From IMG/VR virus record IMGVR_UViG_3300008952_002488, positions 1-64,000 of that record: a DNA stretch of 64,000 bases, one strand, 5' to 3'. This document shows, one piece after another, positions 31,027 through 39,951 of the stretch. Source of the DNA: a virus. The position numbers and the translations under genes are program-made. Under the pieces are notes generated by a model that was not told the origin of the DNA, did no database searches, and saw nothing but the letters and a program-made list of their open reading frames with translations. Position 1 is the first letter of the stretch; each line of letters opens with the position of its first letter.

Positions 31027-31216
31027 AGAATATAAACTTAGTATCTACGAAGAATTCTTTAATCTAAAATATTACGGCGGCTGGAGTTTTTTCGAGGCGT
31101 ATAATCTCCCTGTAACCATTAGGAAGTGGTTCTTGAGGAGACTCATTAAGCAAAAAGAGGGCGAACAAAAAGCTCAAGAAGATGCTATGAGAAAAGCAAA
31201 GCGTGGAAAACGCTAA
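31009..31216 (+). CDS. Tape-measure chaperone, frameshifted extension (gp51-like)
   Basis: About 67 codons open in the frame +1 to the gp26-like gene, overlapping its end. The sequence LSEEYKLSIYEEFFNLKYYG, then GGWSFFEAYNLPVTIRKWFL and a basic Gln/Lys-rich helix, looks like the second chaperone domain that lies before tape-measure genes. Translation would give a fusion of about 350 residues alongside the 290-residue form, in a ratio set by shift efficiency. If no frameshift occurs, the fragment would need an unusual start. The tape measure gene follows after one small ORF. Confidence 0.65.
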
Positions 31217-31230
31217 ATACACTCAAAATG

Positions 31231-31273
31231 TCAACAACTAACTACTTATTAAGCAACCATGTATCGTTGTTGA
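31231..31273 (+). promoter_or_regulatory. Late-type element CTACTTATT inside an 8-base inverted repeat
   Basis: TCAACAAC (31231-31238) and GTTGTTGA (31266-31273) are perfect inverted copies. CTACTTATT (31242-31250), a one-base variant of the candidate late element, lies between them, 32 bases before the ATG at 31283. Confidence 0.35.
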
Positions 31274-31282
31274 GGATTTGAT

Positions 31283-31621
31283 ATGCTTACTGAGGACCAA
31301 CTAGAAGAGATGGTATTTGATCTGGGTGTTGCTCGCAAGGGGCAACTGAATGAAAACATCCTCCATGTTTTTGCAGCATGGATTGAGTACCTGTTGGCTA
31401 AAATGTACAAAGGACGCCGCATTCCCGTTAAGGTTAGGGGGAATCGAATAGAGGTTCAGCGGTTTACGGATGCTCTCGTGAACGAGAAAAGGTATATGGA
31501 CTATATTAAGAAATATGGGCTCGACGATCCAATGACATACAAGCAAAAAACAAAACTCAATATTGCAATTAGAAGATTTGAGAAAGAAGCGAAGATTAAT
31601 TGGCCCATTAAGAACCCATAA
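31283..31621 (+). CDS. Small conserved protein before the tape measure
   Basis: A 112-residue, basic alpha-helical protein (LNENILHVFAAWIEYLLAKM, then a strand IPVKVRGNRIEVQRF). It lies between the chaperone frameshift region and the tape-measure gene, so it probably takes part in tail initiation or tape-measure handling. No known motif. Confidence 0.65.
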   Translation: MLTEDQLEEMVFDLGVARKGQLNENILHVFAAWIEYLLAKMYKGRRIPVKVRGNRIEVQRFTDALVNEKRYMDYIKKYGLDDPMTYKQKTKLNIAIRRFEKEAKINWPIKNP

Positions 31622-31631
31622 GGTGAAATGA

Positions 31632-34600
31632 ATGGCTGATCCGAACTCAAAGAAATTCATAATCATTCCAGAGGGAACCACTCTCTTTCCAGAAACAGGA
31701 AAGAAGCGGGTTCGTGTATTTGAGGATAAAAAATTATCAGACGAAGAACTCCGCCTCGAAGCGCAGGTGAAAATTCAGAAAGAAGCCGCCAGAGAAGCGG
31801 AGCGTCAGAAAAAGAGCATTGAGGCTATTGCGGAGGCAACTGGACAAGAGGTAGAGGCTTTAAATGCCCTGGTTGGTAAAATAGAAGAAGCCAATGTACT
31901 TCGGGAAAAACAGAATAAACTTATAGCACTTGGCAAAGACCTCACCGCCGAAGACGCTGAGAAGTTAAAGAATTTAACTGAGAAAACTAAAGAATTTGAG
32001 GAGCAACTCAAGAAGGCTAACAACGCCCTTGATGAAAACGCTCGTAAGCAAGAAAAAGTCAAAGCCGCAAGCGAGGGGACGACGCTCATCATCCAAGGCA
32101 TGTCTAGTGCTTTAGCTGCTGCCAACATGAGTGCTGCTGACTTTAGCGGTGGCATCGGCAGCATGACCTCCAAGATTGCCGAGATGGGTAAGAAGTTTAA
32201 TGAGTCCAGCATAGCTATCCAGAAAAATACTGGTCTAGGAGAGCAAGCAAAAGAGCAGATGAAAGAACAAGTCGCCGCCGGTCGTGATTTGGGCATCACC
32301 AACGAGATGATGGGCAGCACCATGGTTGGTCTAAACACTCAGATGAGCAACTTTCATCGCCTGACAAAAGAGCAACAGGATGCCACCATTGGACTAACCA
32401 ATACGATGAGCCAGCTTGGTGTTGACGCTGCCACTACAGGGCGTAACATGGACATCCTTCAACAAGGCATGGGTTTAAGCCGAGACGAAGCGCAAGCCGC
32501 CGTTGAAGATTTTGCACAACTTGCAGAAGGGATGGGATTGCCAACAGCAACCTTAATGGAAGGCTTCAAGGAGCTAGGCCCCGAGTTGTCAAGGTTCGGA
32601 AAAGATGGCAAAAAAGAATTTGAGAAATTAGCAAAACAATCCAGGGCTCTTGGTATCTCCACTAAGGCTGCTTTTGACATTGGAGAAGCTTTTGACACGT
32701 TCGAGGGTGCGGCAGACATGGCTGGAAAGCTTAATGCTCAGTTGGGACTCCAGATCAATTCTGTTGAGATGTTAAAGGGCACGCACAGCGAGCGAATCCA
32801 ATTGCTCCAACAGGAATTCCGTAGCAGCGGTACGAGTTTTGACAAGATGCATCGCCGCCAACAACAGGCTGTTGCTGAGATGATGGGTGTTGACGTAGAT
32901 GTGGCTAGAAAGATGTTCGGTGATCCGGCAGCCTATAAGCAATATCAAAAAGACCAAGAAGAGGCGAAAGCTCGTGCCGAAAGATTAACAACCATAAACG
33001 AAAAGTTAGCCTCAGTGGCAGATCGCCTATTAAATGCCTTCGGTCCTCTTGGCGAAATCTTGATGGGCTTTGTTTTGATCTTGTCCAACCCCATTATTGC
33101 TACTGCCATAATAACATTCACGACCTTGGCTGGAGTTTGGAAAACACTAAAGTTTGCAATGATCGCCGCCGCCGCTGCTAAAAACTTGTGGATAGTAGCA
33201 ACGACCAGTGGTAATATCATCACCGCCATGGCCACTAAATTGAGAATACTATACACCGACGCATTAATAAAAGAAACTGTTGCTGAAGAGATGTCAGAGA
33301 CACAAAAGAAGAAGGGCATTGTCACCGATAACGTTGCAAGAAAAGGTATCTTTGCTTCGACTGCGGCGACCTTGAAGAATACTGGCGCTAAGATTGCGAA
33401 CACTGTGAAAGGAATCATACCTGGCACAATCGCTTTAGGCAAAAACACTGCTGCCAGGGTAGTCAACGCCACAAAAGGAATTGTGGTTGGCACCGGAGCG
33501 TTGGTCGCAAACTCAGCAGCATGGCTTTTTAATAAAGCTCAGGTTGTTGCCGGCACTGCTGCTGAATGGACAGCACTTATAGCCAAAAAGGCATTGGCAG
33601 CAGCTACTTGGTTTTTGACTGGAGCCTTCTGGGGTCAGTCTACTTCGCAAGGTGCCGTCGCAACAACATCACTACCTGCCGCTACTGGAACAGGTATGAT
33701 GGGCATTGCCTCCGCCGCCGCAGTAGTACCTGTTGGGGCGCTTGCTATAGCACTTGGGCTATTGGCTATTGGACTTGGTTTGGTGGTAGTCGGCATAGGG
33801 ATAATCGTAATTGGGTTTGCCATGTTGGTCCAAGCAGCGGTTGACTTTGCGGTAGCGATGGACCCAGAAAAGCTTTTCTTGATGACGGCGGGATTAGTCA
33901 TGATGGCAACAGCCCTGTCACTTATGGCGATAGGTTTTGCAGCCGTGATGGTGACCGCCGCCCCCGCAGCCGTTTCTCTCGGAGCGTTTGCCTTCGCCGC
34001 ATTCCTTGCTGCCGGAACGCTCGCCGGACTTGGGGCGTCTATGATGCTGGCTGGATTAGGCACACAGATGGCGGCAAAAGGCTTCGTCTTGATGAAGGTG
34101 GGACTAGAGGCTATAGACAGGACATTAATACAGGGAATTGCGGAAGATATTGGGCTAATGGCGAAGAATTCTATCATGGCTGCAATGGCTTTCCCGCTCA
34201 TGACAGTTGGGCTTATGGCTCTAGGCGGAGTTGCCGTCTTGGCAACCCTTCCGATAAAGGCTCTTGGGATGGCTTTGATGTTAGTCGGCATAGCAATCTT
34301 GATGGCTACGGCTGGACTATCAAATCTCGTACAGAGTTTTGCTGATCTTGGCGATGCCCAAGAAGGCTTGGAGGCAATGTCCAAGGTTATTGAGGTTAGT
34401 ACGAAGATGGACTCTGGCGCTCTGAAAAACCTAGATGCGGTTTCGAAAAAAATAATAGAGGTTTCTACACAGATATCGGCAGGCAGTTCGGAAAACCTAG
34501 ATTCTATGGCCAAGATACTTAGTGGACAGGCAGGCGGCGACGGTGCAGCCGCAAGTCCGCAAAAAATAATATTAGAAATAGACAAAGAGAAGATCGCAGA

Positions 34601-34664
34601 AATCCTTACTGGTGATATATCAAAGTTACAGAATGAAAGAAATCCTGTGGTAGGATATAGATAA
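31632..34664 (+). CDS. Tail tape measure protein
   Basis: A 1010-residue protein. The N-terminal 150 residues are charged coiled coil, followed by helical segments (MSSALAAANMSAADFSGGIG onward) with phage tape-measure character. From about residue 470 to 900 come several long hydrophobic and Ala/Gly/Ile/Val-rich stretches, including LLAIGLGLVVVGIGIIVIGF. Such segments are thought to insert into the host membrane during injection. Its length sets tail length: at roughly 0.15 nm per residue, about 150 nm. It is the longest gene between tube and baseplate genes, as expected. Confidence 0.88.
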   Translation: MADPNSKKFIIIPEGTTLFPETGKKRVRVFEDKKLSDEELRLEAQVKIQKEAAREAERQKKSIEAIAEATGQEVEALNALVGKIEEANVLREKQNKLIALGKDLTAEDAEKLKNLTEKTKEFEEQLKKANNALDENARKQEKVKAASEGTTLIIQGMSSALAAANMSAADFSGGIGSMTSKIAEMGKKFNESSIAIQKNTGLGEQAKEQMKEQVAAGRDLGITNEMMGSTMVGLNTQMSNFHRLTKEQQDATIGLTNTMSQLGVDAATTGRNMDILQQGMGLSRDEAQAAVEDFAQLAEGMGLPTATLMEGFKELGPELSRFGKDGKKEFEKLAKQSRALGISTKAAFDIGEAFDTFEGAADMAGKLNAQLGLQINSVEMLKGTHSERIQLLQQEFRSSGTSFDKMHRRQQQAVAEMMGVDVDVARKMFGDPAAYKQYQKDQEEAKARAERLTTINEKLASVADRLLNAFGPLGEILMGFVLILSNPIIATAIITFTTLAGVWKTLKFAMIAAAAAKNLWIVATTSGNIITAMATKLRILYTDALIKETVAEEMSETQKKKGIVTDNVARKGIFASTAATLKNTGAKIANTVKGIIPGTIALGKNTAARVVNATKGIVVGTGALVANSAAWLFNKAQVVAGTAAEWTALIAKKALAAATWFLTGAFWGQSTSQGAVATTSLPAATGTGMMGIASAAAVVPVGALAIALGLLAIGLGLVVVGIGIIVIGFAMLVQAAVDFAVAMDPEKLFLMTAGLVMMATALSLMAIGFAAVMVTAAPAAVSLGAFAFAAFLAAGTLAGLGASMMLAGLGTQMAAKGFVLMKVGLEAIDRTLIQGIAEDIGLMAKNSIMAAMAFPLMTVGLMALGGVAVLATLPIKALGMALMLVGIAILMATAGLSNLVQSFADLGDAQEGLEAMSKVIEVSTKMDSGALKNLDAVSKKIIEVSTQISAGSSENLDSMAKILSGQAGGDGAAASPQKIILEIDKEKIAEILTGDISKLQNERNPVVGYR

Positions 34665-34679
34665 TCTAGGAGATAGAAA

Positions 34680-35552
34680 ATGGCTGGACCGTTTAATAAA
34701 GACAGGTTAAAAAAAGGAAGAACAAAATCAACTTCCGCAACTGAAATAGAAGCGCATCTTTGGAGCGAGGGGCATATTCTGGAAATCGAGCATGTACCGA
34801 CAACGTACAAAGTAAAGTTTCCAGCCTACCTACAAAACTTTAGCGATGCTTATACCCAATCTTGGAATGCTGAAGATGCTTACGGACGCATGGACCCAAT
34901 CGCCGTGTTTCAAAATACTCGCAGGGCGATAGCTATGTCTTGGCATGTGCCAGCGTCTGACTTCGACCAGGCAAAGGAAAACCTAGATGTGATCAATCTC
35001 TTGATGAGCTTTATGTACCCTGTTTATAGCGCAGGAAAGCAAGGAGGAGACAAACCTGAAAATTGTATTAACCAGGGCGCTGTCCTTAATATGGGTCCGC
35101 TAGTGAGGGTCAAGTTTGGAAACCTAATATCAAACGCACAAGACCCAACCAAGGGATTGATGGGGTACGTTAACGGTTTCACAGTGGATATCAATACTGA
35201 TGAGGGAATTTTTCACGACTATCCCGATAATCACTTTAAAGATGAAAAGACGGGAGCGCAGTTAGAGAGGGGTGGTGGCGGAGATAGCAGGTCGTATTAT
35301 CCAAAGTCTATCACTCTTAATTTTGAATTGAATGTTTTGCACGAACATCCCATGGGGTGGGTAAAGAAAGACAATGATTATGTCTGGAGAGGGGGCATCA
35401 AAGGCTTCCCCTACAGAACAGATAATCCAGTTCCATCCTTTAGTAATCCAAGCGCCTTGGCAGCGGAGAATCCTGCGCCGAGAACAGAGACAAACCAAAA
35501 GAAAAAACCACAAGAGCGAGCAAAAAGTAAACGAGCTTTATCTAAGTCGTAA
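34680..35552 (+). CDS. Baseplate protein, possibly tail-tube initiator (gp48/gp54 position)
   Basis: A 290-residue protein with YKVKFPAYLQNFSDAYTQSWN (about 41-61), RMDPIAVFQNTRRAIAMSW and LGYVNGFTVDI-type strands. The pattern suggests a tube-like beta sandwich. It follows the tape measure and precedes the gp53-like gene. In T4, gp48 and gp54 form the tube-initiation complex on the baseplate and are folded like tube proteins, which would suit this context. A basic, disordered tail (KKKPQERAKSKR) ends the protein. The specific homology is uncertain. Confidence 0.6.
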   Translation: MAGPFNKDRLKKGRTKSTSATEIEAHLWSEGHILEIEHVPTTYKVKFPAYLQNFSDAYTQSWNAEDAYGRMDPIAVFQNTRRAIAMSWHVPASDFDQAKENLDVINLLMSFMYPVYSAGKQGGDKPENCINQGAVLNMGPLVRVKFGNLISNAQDPTKGLMGYVNGFTVDINTDEGIFHDYPDNHFKDEKTGAQLERGGGGDSRSYYPKSITLNFELNVLHEHPMGWVKKDNDYVWRGGIKGFPYRTDNPVPSFSNPSALAAENPAPRTETNQKKKPQERAKSKRALSKS

Positions 35553-35572
35553 AGCACGGAGAATAGACAACG

Positions 35573-35932
35573 ATGGCAATATCTAGATATGATGGAAGAG
35601 GGTTGATGACCAATGATGACCTTGGGTATCGAAAGGTATTTTTTGACGACAGGGATATTCAACAGATAATACAATACAAAACAGCTAGATTTTATTTTCC
35701 CACAGACGAGGAAATGTCCGGAATATCTTTCTATACAACAACTTGGGGTGTCACAGACAAACTTTACAATATAGCCGCCAACGTTTACGGCGCACCAGAA
35801 TTATGGTGGCTTATAGCGTGGTTCAATCAGAAACCAACAGAGGCGCACTTTAGGACAGGAGATGTTGTTTATATCCCCCAGGACGCCGTACAAATTTTAA
35901 TGTTTTTTAGACGAGCTTCCGGATTGGATTAG
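35573..35932 (+). CDS. Baseplate wedge protein (gp53-like, LysM-type)
   Basis: A 119-residue protein with YFPTDEEMSGISFYTTTWGV (about 41-60), KLYNIAANVYGAPELWWLIAWFN (about 62-84) and FRTGDVVYIP. The W-W-x-I-A-x-F-N pattern with a following Pro-rich strand is the LysM-like fold seen in T4 gp53, which joins wedges around the hub. It starts 20 bases after the previous gene and is followed by a large baseplate gene after 4 bases. Confidence 0.8.
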   Translation: MAISRYDGRGLMTNDDLGYRKVFFDDRDIQQIIQYKTARFYFPTDEEMSGISFYTTTWGVTDKLYNIAANVYGAPELWWLIAWFNQKPTEAHFRTGDVVYIPQDAVQILMFFRRASGLD

Positions 35933-35936
35933 CCCA

Positions 35937-38453
35937 ATGTCAGAAAAGAAAGAGGCTACACCAGAAGAGAAGGTTGCGCTAAGGCAGGCAAACGTCCAAA
36001 CTATTCTGCTTAAAGAGATACTCAAGGTCCACGAAAAATATAAAGATAAATCATATCAAGAAATTATATCGTACAAAGATGCGCCCAGTGCGCTCGTGTC
36101 GAGCATTAGTAACCCTGAAGATGCCAGTTGTTTTTTGGCAGGAACCAGCGCACAACTCAGTGTTTTGACTCCAACAATAAGTTTTTGGTGGGTAAAGGGA
36201 ACGGAAAAACACGAGTTCATGTTCAGCGACCATGTATCGGGCAAGAAGATGCTCGACCTGGCCAAGTCCCGTGTTGCCGGGGAATCCATTACTATAAAAG
36301 GTAGAGACACTATCGGCACGGATGTTGGCATACAGGAGTTTACTTGGATGTTTGACAACAAACACAGCGGCGACAAGACGCTGAAAGCGAGTGTCTCCAT
36401 ATACTTTGGATCCGTCAGGGAGTTGTTGAATGAAAAATTCTTACGTTTTATTTTTACGCAAAACACTATCGAAGAAAATTTAAAACAGATAAGGGATAAA
36501 GATAAGGACGAGCCGGCAGGAGCCAAAGTGAAAGCCCATAAAGAGTTGGATCTTCGCATAAGAAAAATGAAGGGTATGAGAGCCCCTGGAGATGCGTTGC
36601 ACGGAACAACCCAAGATGAACAAGCAAACTATACCCAGATAAAAGCTGTAGTTGGGTGGTCCATTCCCGATACTATGGTAGATAATTCTCTTATATCTGA
36701 AGAATTTAAGAAATCCATTGCATCAACACAGAAAACTATCATGCTTAATTTTACGAAGTACAATTTGACTTTTGGAGAACAGGGGCAGGTTAATTTAAAG
36801 ATAGAATACGTTGGCTCCCTTGATGCGGTTATGGTTGACGATGAAAAATCAGATATTTTTGCAGGAATTTTAAAAGGGGGTGCCAAAACCTCTAAAAATG
36901 GCATGACAGCAATACCCCTCGCAATTAGCTACAAATCAGACTGGTTCTTCGGTTCCCAACCAGAAAACAAGCTTATTGACGACGCCCATCCAGAGGGATT
37001 GCTGGCTAAACTCATCAAAAGAGGCGGAGCGACAGATGAGTATACGGGCGCTGATGGCTTTAGGTATTGTATACCGATGGCAAGATATGAAAGAGAAACT
37101 TGGAGGATGGCAAAAGAATATATCCGAACATATGAGGATCCGAAATCACCCGATAACAAGAAAAAAATAGAAGAGTATGATACCGGCATCAAAGCAGTTG
37201 ACATTGCTGAGTCAATGGTTATGGCAAGGGTAGCAAGGCAAAAACACGAGGCATTTTTAAATGCCATTTACGACTCTGGCGAGTTGAAGGTTGCCCAGGT
37301 GTCAAACAACGTCTTCGACAAAGAAGAAAAAAAAGGTGGGAAAAAGAGCGCATTTAAGTTCAAAATTCTCGGAAAGGATAAGGGGGCATCCAAAGGCGTG
37401 AGAGGAATTTGGAAAGATAGCGCCAGACAAAATGCTATACACGCAGCCAAGGAGAAAAGCGGGCATAACAAAGCAACGGGAACGCTCGGCATGGGCAGTG
37501 ACGCCACCGACCCAGCAGCCATAGATCCCGAGTCCACCGGCACCGAGGACAGCGACTCAGGAAAGATTAATATTTATTACTTTTCGGTGGGGGACCTTAT
37601 AGACATCGCATTAAAGACTAATACATTTATAAAGAGTCCAACACTGGACGCAAGAATTATGTTAGGTAGCTTTAATGCAGGGGAGGCTGGCATTGTGGGG
37701 GGTGAAAACATAGATATCCCGATAGCCCAGGTTCCTTTAAATGTGGAATGGTTCTCTCAATGGTTTACAGATAATTTTATAAATGCCGATCCTCCCAGAT
37801 TCCAAATGAGCCTAAGAGAATTTATAAACAAAGTTTTAGAACAACTTGTAGCTCCCGTGATGAACGACGCTTATAGTACTCCACAAACTACAGCCAGAAT
37901 AAACTTCTCGATGACTACAGCGTCTTTCCCCAAAGCCGGCGGCACGATTGCTCGGGGTTCGACTATCGGCGAAAGTAAAATAAAACAGGTGGCAAAGTCA
38001 ACAAAGACGTCACTGGTAGATGCATTGCTGCCCGAAGTACATTATTTTATCGCTTTCGCAACAATAAGAGACAGAAAGACCTTGAGGGGAGACTACAAGG
38101 TTGATGTAAAAAAGGGGATCTATCATTTGTTCCTTGGTGTCGAAAGGGGTCTTGTAAAGAAATTTAGCTTTACAGAAAAAAAGATGCCCCATATCCGGGC
38201 AATGCACATTGAAAACAACTCTCCCGGTTCAGCACTCATACTTCCGCAAGATGTTGAGTTGACCATGGTGGGAAATACTTTTTTCAGGAACGGTAATTTA
38301 GTGTACATTGATGCTGATTTTGCACTGGGACAAAGTGTCGCCAGCAAGCTTGGCATAGGTGGTTATTATTTGGTAGTTAAATCGGAGAATGTAATAAACC
38401 CGTCAAAGTTTGAAACAAAATTAACTTGCATGTTCCAACAAGGTCCGTCGTAA
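35937..38453 (+). CDS. Large baseplate/hub-associated structural protein
   Basis: An 838-residue protein with no membrane segment. N-terminal strands (about 65-100, AQLSVLTPTISFWWVKG, then EFMFSDHV) and the C-terminal stretch from about 740 (FSFTEKKMPHIRAMHIENN, GNLVYIDADFALGQ, GIGGYYLVVKSENVINP) look like a hub-type beta domain near the central spike. Placement between gp53-like and the next structural gene supports a hub or wedge role. A Lys-rich disordered region lies near 450-490. I do not recognise lysozyme or spike repeats. Function beyond baseplate is inference. Confidence 0.6.
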   Translation: MSEKKEATPEEKVALRQANVQTILLKEILKVHEKYKDKSYQEIISYKDAPSALVSSISNPEDASCFLAGTSAQLSVLTPTISFWWVKGTEKHEFMFSDHVSGKKMLDLAKSRVAGESITIKGRDTIGTDVGIQEFTWMFDNKHSGDKTLKASVSIYFGSVRELLNEKFLRFIFTQNTIEENLKQIRDKDKDEPAGAKVKAHKELDLRIRKMKGMRAPGDALHGTTQDEQANYTQIKAVVGWSIPDTMVDNSLISEEFKKSIASTQKTIMLNFTKYNLTFGEQGQVNLKIEYVGSLDAVMVDDEKSDIFAGILKGGAKTSKNGMTAIPLAISYKSDWFFGSQPENKLIDDAHPEGLLAKLIKRGGATDEYTGADGFRYCIPMARYERETWRMAKEYIRTYEDPKSPDNKKKIEEYDTGIKAVDIAESMVMARVARQKHEAFLNAIYDSGELKVAQVSNNVFDKEEKKGGKKSAFKFKILGKDKGASKGVRGIWKDSARQNAIHAAKEKSGHNKATGTLGMGSDATDPAAIDPESTGTEDSDSGKINIYYFSVGDLIDIALKTNTFIKSPTLDARIMLGSFNAGEAGIVGGENIDIPIAQVPLNVEWFSQWFTDNFINADPPRFQMSLREFINKVLEQLVAPVMNDAYSTPQTTARINFSMTTASFPKAGGTIARGSTIGESKIKQVAKSTKTSLVDALLPEVHYFIAFATIRDRKTLRGDYKVDVKKGIYHLFLGVERGLVKKFSFTEKKMPHIRAMHIENNSPGSALILPQDVELTMVGNTFFRNGNLVYIDADFALGQSVASKLGIGGYYLVVKSENVINPSKFETKLTCMFQQGPS

Positions 38454-38484
38454 GCCTAGATAATTATTATAGGAGTCTTTACTT

Positions 38485-39927
38485 ATGTCACAATCAAGAA
38501 GGCCAGATCCTGACTTTTTTCCTGAGCTTTACAGTTATGCCGATAACGGTACTCCAAGTGCGTGGACCCACACAGAAAGAAAAACATACAGAGACTCAAT
38601 AGTACCAACTATTGGACCAAAGCTGCGATACAATTTTTGGGGTGAAGACAGGTACCTCGGAAGAGTAAACAACAAAGGATATGCAATCAGGGTAAACGAA
38701 CAATCTCTTAAACCTCTCAGATATACAGCGGAGGGAAAAACTTTGTTCGCTTTAAATTTTGTGGCTGATGCATGGCGAGATTTTATGGACAGGGTTACTG
38801 ATCTTGCAGACAGAGGGATTTTAAATCCGTCTGGTCCATATATGGCACCCAAAGCAACTAAGGCATTTACAAGTATTACTTCTGAATATCACAATTACAT
38901 GGTGGACATGGTTTATCAATTTTTTGCGACAGAATATTTAAGTATATTTCCGTCGGAGGAAAGAGAAATTGTAGATTTGGACTCCTTCTTGGCTGTGTTT
39001 ACTGCTTATGCTGAAATGATAACTACAAAGACAGGCCCGATGAGTGTTGCTGGGTTTGTGGAGAGTAATCTTTGCTCACCTCTCAATAGCGGACTTGTTA
39101 TCGAAATAGCAGATGAGCGTCACGATGAGGATTTCACCAAATCGGCTCGTTATTTTATGGATGATAATTTTTCTGTGATAACAGCAATAGCTTCACAGTA
39201 CGGATTTGCAATTGATCAAAATGCTCCATGGAGATTTGTAGCGGACGTGCGGTCACCAGCCATGAGAGAATATATGTCAGGAGTCGAGCTTACCGTTTTC
39301 CCAGGTGACCCCAGAAACACAGAGGATGACTGTGGCAATCCAATAATCAGAACGGACTTTGCCTTTGACGATCCATATGGCTACTCACAGATACCAGGCT
39401 ATGCAAACCTTATCAGACATGCTCCAGGGTATTCAGAATTTTCTGGTGCTTTTGAGGCTAGGTCGATAGAAGACGTACACGATATCCTTTATAGTGGTGG
39501 CTTTATCGAATGTTGGCGAACAGACATGGACATTTTAAAAATATATTTGCTTGATTTTTACAACGCCATCGTTGTCAAGCACCCTTCGGTGGCGGTCCTC
39601 GCTGACAACGGCGAGTTGTGCCCTGTCTCCAAGATAGAGGTGATAAAAAGACTTCCCGCAAAAAATGAGGATTTTACAGATGACGGAAAATATGGTAATA
39701 GGTGGAATCTGAAATCTTATTATTTGCTCAGAAGGCTAGAGAGAAGACAAAAAGAAGAGACAAGAACAATCAGAGAAAATCTCAGAGAAGTCATGAATGT
39801 CTACAACTTTACCACCGGAGACTCCGATCTTAAATACATCTTTGCCATGGGACACCTCCAGGCTCAAATGATAGCACCCGTAATCAGAGGGAATTTTAAG
39901 ATGGGCGTTTTAGGTGATATAATATAA
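38485..39927 (+). CDS. Virion structural protein, unknown role
   Basis: A 480-residue acidic, helical protein with LRYTAEGKTLFALNFVADAWRDF (about 76-98) and a C-terminal region of charged helices (RRLERRQKEETRTIRENLRE). It closes the tail cluster, 32 bases after the large baseplate gene and preceded by AGGAG. It could be a wedge or terminal baseplate component. No diagnostic motif recognised. Confidence 0.6.
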   Translation: MSQSRRPDPDFFPELYSYADNGTPSAWTHTERKTYRDSIVPTIGPKLRYNFWGEDRYLGRVNNKGYAIRVNEQSLKPLRYTAEGKTLFALNFVADAWRDFMDRVTDLADRGILNPSGPYMAPKATKAFTSITSEYHNYMVDMVYQFFATEYLSIFPSEEREIVDLDSFLAVFTAYAEMITTKTGPMSVAGFVESNLCSPLNSGLVIEIADERHDEDFTKSARYFMDDNFSVITAIASQYGFAIDQNAPWRFVADVRSPAMREYMSGVELTVFPGDPRNTEDDCGNPIIRTDFAFDDPYGYSQIPGYANLIRHAPGYSEFSGAFEARSIEDVHDILYSGGFIECWRTDMDILKIYLLDFYNAIVVKHPSVAVLADNGELCPVSKIEVIKRLPAKNEDFTDDGKYGNRWNLKSYYLLRRLERRQKEETRTIRENLREVMNVYNFTTGDSDLKYIFAMGHLQAQMIAPVIRGNFKMGVLGDII

Positions 39928-39951
39928 TAACCCTACCAGAAAGAGAAAGCT

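Noticed and set aside
33635-34810. 391-codon minus-strand ORF
   Set aside because: It lies wholly within the tape measure gene and the next gene; the composition (Ala/Pro/Ser/Ile-rich) is the shadow of a hydrophobic + strand gene. No ribosome site or family resemblance.
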